DNA from: Capra hircus
Taxonomy: Eukaryota > Chordata > Mammalia > Artiodactyla > Bovidae
Direction of reading: 5' to 3'
Assembly (NCBI RefSeq): GCF_001704415.2
Contig: NW_017189517.1
Location: forward strand, 7,389,167-7,453,166
Length of the DNA stretch: 64,000 bases
A model generated the notes under the pieces. The model was not told the origin of the DNA and did no database searches. It saw only the letters and a list, made by a program, of their open reading frames with translations. The translations under genes were made by a program, and so were the position numbers. Shown in pieces: positions 58,486 to 64,000 of the stretch (its first letter is position 1; every line of letters begins with the position of its first letter).

Positions 58486-58703
58486 CCTGATGTGAAGAGC
58501 TGACTCATTGGAAAAGACCCTGATGCTGGGAAAGATTGAGGGCAGGAGGAGAAGGGGAGGACAGAGGAGGAGATGGTTGGATGGCATCACCGACTCAATG
58601 GACATAAGTTTGGGCAAACTCCAGGAGATAGTGAAGGACAGGGAAGCGTGCTGCAGTCTATGCAGTCACAAAGAGTTAGACACGGCTTAGCAACTGAACA
58701 ACT
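58486..58703 (+). mobile_element. BovB LINE, 3-prime 0.2 kb
   Basis: From tgatgtgaagagctgactca through gggcaggaggagaaggggag to cggcttagcaactgaac. No clear target-site duplication. Confidence 0.85.
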
Positions 58704-59360
58704 CCTTCACCCCAAAAAGGGCCACCCAAAGATATAATAGATTGAACTGACGATGTTATGTTAGGCTTCCTTTTGTAAACTGTCCCTGAAACATAGCTTC
58801 CCTGCCTTGTTAGCTCCCATTCTAAAATGGCATTGTTGAAGAAAACAATTAACTCATCAAGCCTTTATATTCATGTTGTGTTAGTTGGAAATAGTTGTTT
58901 TTGTCTTGCATGGGTACTTGGCACTAGCCCCATTTCCTTAACCTTTGATTAAATTGGATTTTTGTAAGTGAAAACTACAGCTAAGGATAAAGATGTTAAT
59001 TTACTGCAGATTGTAAGCATTATTGAATAGTGGGTAGCAACTGCAATAGAGAGAGTTGAATAAGGTTAATTTGTGCAAAGTGAAGATGTATGACTCATAA
59101 AACTCACAATTAAGAATTGTTAGACTTAACCAGAGTTATAAAATTTGTTCTCATTTTAAAAATATTTATTATGAAAAATTTAAAACATCCCAGAAGTAGC
59201 AACAATACTATTTATATAGTGAACTTCCCTGTCCTCACCACTCCGCTTGAATATCAACTCACGGCCAATCCTACTTCATTAATAACCTTGTCTTCTCCAT
59301 CAAGGACTTATATTAAAGCAAATATCAATCATTATATAAAATAGTTATTTCAGTACACTA
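58704..59360. other. Downstream intron, unassigned; old repeat at 59155-59340
   Basis: 59155-59340 (cactccgcttgaatatcaac, tcacggccaatcctacttc) resembles old L1-type 3-prime sequence. The rest is unassigned. Confidence 0.4.
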
Positions 59361-59370
59361 GCATACCTAA

Positions 59371-59736
59371 TACCTTCCCTGGTGATTCAGACGGTAAAGC
59401 GTCTGCCTACAATGCAGGAGACCTGGCTTCAATCTCTTGGACTGCAAGGAGATCAGCCCTGGGATCTCTTTGGAAGGAATGATGCTAAAGCTGAAACTCC
59501 AGTACTTTGGCCACCTCATGCGAAGAGTTGACTCATTGGAAAAGACTGATGCTAGGAAGGATTGGGGGCAGGAGGAGAAGGGGACGACAGAGGATGAGAT
59601 GGCTGGATGGCATCACTGACTCGATGGACATTTGGGTAAACTCTGGGAGTTGGTGATGGACAGGGAGGCCTGGCGTGCTGCGATTCATGGGGTCGCAAAG
59701 AGTTGGACATGACTGAGCAACTGAACTGAACTGAAC
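59371..59736 (+). mobile_element. Chimeric retrocopy: Bov-A2 head joined to BovB 3-prime end
   Basis: 59375-59435 is the first ~60 bp of a Bov-A2 SINE (ccctggtgattcagacggta, acaatgcaggagacctggc). From about 59436 the sequence is BovB ORF2 C-terminal and 3-prime end, finishing in ctgaactgaactgaac. One exact 9-bp duplication, catacctaa, at 59362-59370 and 59737-59745 encloses both parts, so they were inserted together. Inside the BovB part, about 27 bp between two aaggagatc repeats (present at 5256-5290 in the other copy) is missing. Confidence 0.85.
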
Positions 59737-59745
59737 CATACCTAA

Positions 59746-60085
59746 AAATTTAACAAGTTCATTATATCATCAAATATCCAGTCAATGCTCAGGTTTTTCC
59801 AGTTGACTCATGTCTTATAGCATGCTTATTTGAAACTGTATGTAAGGCCCATATACTGCAGTTGGTTAATAGGCTTCTGAGACTCTCTTAATCTGTAGGT
59901 TATTTTGACAATTTATTTGTTAATGAAACCTGATCATTTACCTTGTAGAGTTTCCCCCAATCTGGTATTTGCTGATTGCTTCCTCATGGCGTTAATGTGT
60001 TCTGCTCTGGTATTTCTTGCAAAGGGTATAGTTTGATCAACAGAAGAATCATAGCACCCTTGGGAGAAATCTTCCAGAGCATGAG
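59746..60085. other. Downstream intron, unassigned
   Basis: No recognised element. Confidence 0.45.
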
Positions 60086-60089
60086 CTCT

Positions 60090-60240
60090 CATACCCTCTT
60101 GTTTAAATAAATGAAGACTCAAGGCCCAGAAACGACTTGCCTAAGGATAGAGGGTATAATGAGAGGCCAGGGCAAGATCCGATTTCCCTCCTCCTGATGA
60201 CCAGGCCTGTGCTCTTTTCCACAGGCTGGTGGTTTTCAAA
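60090..60240 (+). repeat. MIR-like fragment
   Basis: agaaacgacttgcctaagga, gtataatgagaggccagggc, and ccaggcctgtgctcttttcc. Diverged MIR. Confidence 0.5.
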
Positions 60241-60374
60241 TCTTGAGCAGCAGTGTTCTGTCTTCAGACAACAACTAAAGTGAAGACCAGTAGTGCAATG
60301 ACTCTGGTGGAAGAGGGATTTGGGTGGTGGGGAGCAGAATGCCTCCTGTTCAGCGCCACCAAGAGCTGTAGCCT

Positions 60375-60761
60375 TGCCTATGCCCTAATCTCAGCTCTGC
60401 CCTTGCCGAAGTCACTTCACTGAGATGGGCCTTAGTTTCCTCTTCAGTAACAACAGATCTAATCACGGTGTTTGGGGGAGGATTAAATGAGTGACTACAT
60501 GGAAAAACTTACAGTGGTGCCTGCATGCATGTGCTCAGTCTCTCAGTCATGTCTGACTCTTTGTGACCCCATGGACTCTAATCCACCAGGCACCTGTGTC
60601 CATGGGATTCCCCAGGCAAGAATATTGGAGTGGATTGCCATGCCCTCCTCCTGGGGATCTTCCTGACCCAGGGATCAAACCCAAGTCTACTGCATTGCAG
60701 GCAGATTTATTACCACTGAGCCACCAGGGAAGCCCACAGTGGTGCACATAGTAAATTTTCA
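60375..60761 (+). repeat. MIR SINE, split by a Bov SINE
   Basis: gaagtcacttcactgagatg, ttagtttcctcttcagtaac and gaggattaaatgagtgacta form the 3-prime MIR. cacatagtaaattttcaatg resumes after the SINE at 60521-60735. Confidence 0.6.
60521..60735 (-). mobile_element. Bov-A type SINE, antisense
   Basis: Complete antisense body. Exact 10-bp duplication acagtggtgc at 60511-60520 and 60736-60745. Confidence 0.92.
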
Positions 60762-60879
60762 ATGTGCTTAGTGGCTCAGTCCTGTCCTACTTTTTGTGAC
60801 CCCATGGACTATAGCCCACCAGGCTCCTATATCCATGAGTATTCTTCAGGCAAGAATACTGGAGTGGGTTGCCATGCCA
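60762..60879 (-). mobile_element. Bov-tA SINE, 5-prime truncated, antisense
   Basis: Ends at the internal gagtgggttgccatgcc step. Exact 9-bp duplication aaattttca at 60753-60761 and 60880-60888. Confidence 0.88.
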
Positions 60880-61074
60880 AAATTTTCAGTAGATGGGAGC
60901 TATATAATCTTACTGTTCTATTAATAACACCCTTCTCCACATAACTTCAGGGCTATACTGAGCACTTTTGCACATTAAGAATGTTGTAAACTTGAAGCAA
61001 GCTATTGAGTACAAATTCTTGTAAGGGTTTCTATGAAGTTTTAGTAACAACACATGGGTATAGATCATGAGTTT

Positions 61075-61336
61075 TTATTATTCTTTTATTTATTTATGGC
61101 TGTGCTAGGTGTTCATTGATACATGCGGGACTCTCAGTAGCTGTAGCAAGCAGGGGCTACTCTCTAGTTGTGGTATGCATGGGCTTCTCATTGAGGTGGC
61201 TTCTCTTAGGGAGCATAGGCTCAATAGTTGTGGCTCATGGGCTTAGTTGTTCCTGAATCTTCCTGGATCAGGGATCAAACCCATGTCTACTGGATTGGCA
61301 GGTGGATTTTTTACCACTGAGCCACCAGGGAAGCCT
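61075..61336 (-). mobile_element. CHR-1-like SINE, antisense
   Basis: Long CHR body with repeated tagttgtgg and gggcttctca steps, and the tRNA-Glu-like head ttaccactgagccaccaggg at the right. Confidence 0.75.
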
Positions 61337-61339
61337 CGT

Positions 61340-61866
61340 CATGAATTTTTAAACAATTTTGCATAGAGGGTATAGTTGCCACATCTGATGGAGAAATGAA
61401 AGCCAGGGCATACCTATCACATAGCCCAAAAGGCAGCTTCCTGCCTGCCTGCCCTGACGAGATGCTGCTCTCAGCCTGTCACTGTGTTGGAGATTGCTCC
61501 ATTGCTCTGAGCATTCCTTTGTAAACAGGAAGCTCCAGACTTCATACGTGGCTTTCTCCACATTTGTACCACTTAATGTGACGTGTGGCCTTATGTAACA
61601 TATTATAGATGTCACCTTCATGGACTTAGCAATGCAGGCGTTTACCAAAAATTTTGATGTGAAATGTGACATAAATGGATCTTTCCATATTTTTTGAGAG
61701 AAATTTGAAAAGTAAACTGTAGTACTTGTTTCGAGGGTAGGGGCATAGTCTTCTACCACTTTAAAAGGTGAAAGAAAGGTCTCGGTACACCTGCTGCCTC
61801 TGATTATATGGAAATACTCAGGTCTGTGCTGCTGGTCAGCACCCCTCATCTTTATTCCCTCCTGTT
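61340..61866. other. Downstream intron, unassigned
   Basis: 61349-61849 (minus, 166 codons) is the longest non-repeat frame here. It shows no recognisable domain, and I treat it as chance or as an old retrocopy. Confidence 0.4.
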
Positions 61867-61877
61867 CCCTTCACATT

Positions 61878-62147
61878 GCTGCTGTGGCTAAGTTGCTTCA
61901 GTCATGTCCGACTCTGTGTGGGCATAGATGGCAGCCCACCAGGCTTTGCCGTCCCCGGGATTCTCCAGGCAAGAACACTGGAGTGGATTGCCATTTCCTT
62001 CTCCAATGCATGAAAGTGAAAAGTGAAAGTGAAGTCACTGAGTCGTGTCCAACTCTCAGCGACCCCATGGACTGCAGCCTACCAGGCTCCTCCGTCCATG
62101 GGATTCTCCAGGCAAGAGTACTGGAGTGGGGTGCCATTGTCTTCTCC
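61878..62147 (-). mobile_element. Dimeric Bov-tA SINE, antisense
   Basis: Two SINE units in tandem (61885-62010 and 62035-62145), joined by an AAAGTGAAAGTGAAG-type linker. Exact 11-bp duplication cccttcacatt at 61867-61877 and 62148-62158. Confidence 0.9.
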
Positions 62148-62159
62148 CCCTTCACATTA

Positions 62160-62534
62160 GCTACCACATTCTAAGTTACAGCAGGTCCGTCATTCACCTG
62201 AGTTCAGCTAGGAAACTTCAGCTATAACCCAACACACCATGACGCTGCTTCCTTTCTTCCCACAATGCGTGATGTAAATCCAGTGACTGGCTGGAAAGAC
62301 AGGAACCACTTCCTGCCTCAACCCTACTCAGTGACTCTCAAAACCCTCATTGGCTGGCATTTGCTGGGCATGCCTTTCAAGGCTCTTTAAGAGAATTGCT
62401 TTCCCAGTGGCTCCCTGTTGCCTTGGGAATGTGGCTTATTGGCTGTGGGTAGACCTCATTTCTGGAAAGCAGTTACTTCTTTCCTCCTGCAGCTTTCTAG
62501 GGCAAATAGCAGCGTATAGCTTTACGCAACCCCA
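62160..62534. other. Downstream intron, unassigned
   Basis: Short stretch between two oppositely oriented dimeric SINEs. No recognised element. Confidence 0.5.
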
Positions 62535-62543
62535 CCATTGCTG

Positions 62544-62816
62544 TGGAGAAGCAAATGGCAACCCACTCCAGTATTCTTGCCTGGAGAATTCCATGGACAG
62601 AGGAGCCTGGTGGGCTGCTGTCCATAGGGTTGCACAGAGTCATACGTGACTGAAGTGACTTAGCATGCATGCATGCATTAGAGAAGGAAATGGCAACCCA
62701 CTCCAGTATTCTTGCCTGGAGAATACCAAGGACAGAGGAGCCTGGTGGGCTTCCATCTATAGGGTTGCACAGAGTCAGACACTACTGAAGTGACTTAGCA
62801 GCAGCAGCAGCTAGCT
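62544..62816 (+). mobile_element. Dimeric Bov-tA SINE, + strand, with CAG tail
   Basis: Two units (62544-62660 and 62680-62797) end in a gcagcagcagcag microsatellite at 62798-62812. Duplication ccattgctg at 62535-62543 and 62817-62825. Confidence 0.9.
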
Positions 62817-62829
62817 CCATTGCTGATTT

Positions 62830-63400
62830 CTGTGTGCACTTGGACATCTTAGTAGGTAAAAGTTGCTTAATGGCTGTTTTTCAGGAAAGCCCACAGCACT
62901 CCATACCAACAGAACAGGGATCAGTTGCACTTACATTACAAAGGTCTTTCTTATTCATTATAGCTCAGTGACAGTCTTCATAATATTGGCAACAAGTGCT
63001 CTGTTTGAGTGATTACATACTTTTTGATACATGTTAAGAGGAATTTGAAATAGAAGCTAAAGAATTCCATGCACAGACCTATATCTTCTTTCTGTAGCTC
63101 TATCCCATTAGAATCGGTAGCCTTATTTGACATCCTGACTTGTACCCAGAACACTCTTATTTTTGACGGATGTTAAACTTTGGATCTGTCCACCCGCCAT
63201 TTATCAAAGCCTGGCTGTACAGCTTCAGACATGTTATTTGACTCTTTTTAAAAATATAAAGGGCACCACAAGACTTAAGAAAGGTTAAATTCCCAGAAAG
63301 AAATCTTGATTAAAAGAAGTATTTTTATAATTATAGTTACAAAGTCATGGTAGCTTATTTGGTTGAGAGCATGTGATTTAAAGTCAGCTCTGGTATATAG
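62830..63400. other. Downstream intron, unassigned
   Basis: No recognised element. Confidence 0.45.
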
Positions 63401-63404
63401 CTGT

Positions 63405-63805
63405 ATTAGTGGTTCCCAAACTTTACTACACATTAGAATTACCTGGGGAGTTGTACTTTTTTTTTAATTTGACTGTGCTCGGTCTTAGTTGTGGCACGTG
63501 GGATTGAAGATCTATGTTGCGGCAAGAGAACTCTTAAGTTGCAGCATGTAGTATATTTAGTTGCAGCATGTGGGATCTAGTTTCCTGCCCAGGGATGGAA
63601 CCTGGGTCGGCTGCATTGGGAGCACAGAGTTTTAGCCACTGGACCACCAGGGAACTCCTACTTGTGAAGTTTTAAAATTGTCCTGGTTAGCCAGGTTATA
63701 CCTCATGCCAGTTAAATCAGAATGAGAGTGGGAGCCAGACATCAATGTCTTTATAAAGATCCCCTTGTGATTCCAGTGTGGATCAGAGTTTGGAAACCAT
63801 TATGA
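63405..63805 (+). repeat. MER5A-like element split by CHR SINE
   Basis: The left part gtggttcccaaactttacta to acctggggag and the right part ttaaatcagaatgagagtgg to gatcagagtttggaaacc are the two halves of one hAT-type element with inverted ends. Confidence 0.65.
63453..63658 (-). mobile_element. CHR-type SINE, antisense, in MER5A-like element
   Basis: T run at the left, gttgcagcatgtgggatcta in the body, and the head gccactggaccaccagggaa at the right. Confidence 0.75.
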
Positions 63806-63814
63806 TATACCTTT

Positions 63815-63960
63815 TTGAGGCTCATTATTTGAAAATGGTAGTGATAAGAATACCTATCTCATGGTTTTTGTGTGTACACAAATGGACTATATAAAACTCT
63901 TAACCCATTTTTATAAGCGTATAATGAGTACTCAATAAATGAGCTGATTATTATTATTGA
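63815..63960 (+). repeat. MIR SINE 3-prime part
   Basis: gaaaatggtagtgataagaa, tacctatctcatggttttt and gagtactcaataaatgagct are MIR end blocks. An ATT/ATA-rich end follows to the window edge. Confidence 0.65.
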
Positions 63961-64000
63961 TGATATTAATATTGTCAGTGACCAGAATTGTAACGTAGAA

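Noticed and set aside
60600..60735. tRNA-like promoter boxes in SINE heads as tRNA genes
   Set aside because: They lack a complete cloverleaf and lie inside duplicated SINE bodies with their own target-site duplications.
61349..61849. 166-codon minus-strand frame as a gene
   Set aside because: No recognisable family, no promoter or splice context, in the middle of an intron; a search would be needed to revive it.
62650..62690. gcatgcatgcatgcatt repeat as a regulatory or CRISPR-like repeat
   Set aside because: It is the simple-sequence linker between the two units of a dimeric SINE.
58174..64000. Next ATP11C exon (expected to continue after M6)
   Set aside because: I scanned for the expected KISGNA-like start and M7 sequence and found none, so it lies downstream of the window.

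Overview
This is a window of a ruminant (bovid, cattle-like) nuclear genome. It holds one protein-coding gene on the + strand and many retrotransposons. The host assignment rests on several BovB LINE copies, more than a dozen Bov-A/Bov-tA SINEs, cetartiodactyl CHR-type SINEs, and bovine-type L1 tails. No second gene, CpG island, rRNA, tRNA gene, CRISPR array or prokaryotic feature was seen. The gene is recognisably ATP11C, a P4-ATPase phospholipid flippase. In other mammals it is X-linked, so the window is probably from the X chromosome (inference from synteny, not visible here).

Gene layout: 19 consecutive internal coding exons lie between 14143 and 58173. All have AG acceptors and GT donors. 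The reading phase is compatible at all 18 junctions, and together they give 2402 nt (800 codons plus two bases) with no stop or frameshift. Counted against the human protein as I know it, they cover about residues 146 to 945 of about 1132. That includes most of the actuator (A) domain with its DGES loop, M3-M4, the phosphorylation (P) domain with the DKTGT aspartate, the whole nucleotide-binding (N) domain, the P-domain GDGAND hinge, and M5-M6. The N-terminus with M1-M2 lies upstream of the window. M7-M10 and the C-terminal tail lie downstream. The first 14.1 kb and the last 5.8 kb are therefore intron.

Region by region: 1-14142 is upstream intron. It holds antisense L1 sequence, an inverted pair of BovB copies, a third BovB copy with a perfect 11-bp target-site duplication (TSD), and several SINEs. 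From 14143 to 22025 there are seven exons in short introns carrying only small or old repeats. From 22026 to 45433 there are ten exons, with MIR, L2, MER5A-like, mariner-like and Bov SINE insertions. From 45434 to 58173 there are two small exons, the second after an 8.5-kb intron that contains a nearly full-length antisense BovB. From 58174 to 64000 there is intron only, with a chimeric SINE/BovB retrocopy, two dimeric SINEs in opposite orientation, and a CHR SINE inserted into a MER5A-like element.

I found no new multi-gene system. The observations most worth checking are: a 59-bp L1 tail inserted 35 nt from an exon's acceptor; a SINE/BovB chimera within one TSD; a 46-bp SINE-tail insertion nested in another SINE; inverted BovB and SINE pairs able to form long intronic hairpins; a change in a likely caspase site; and five donors with weak consensus.
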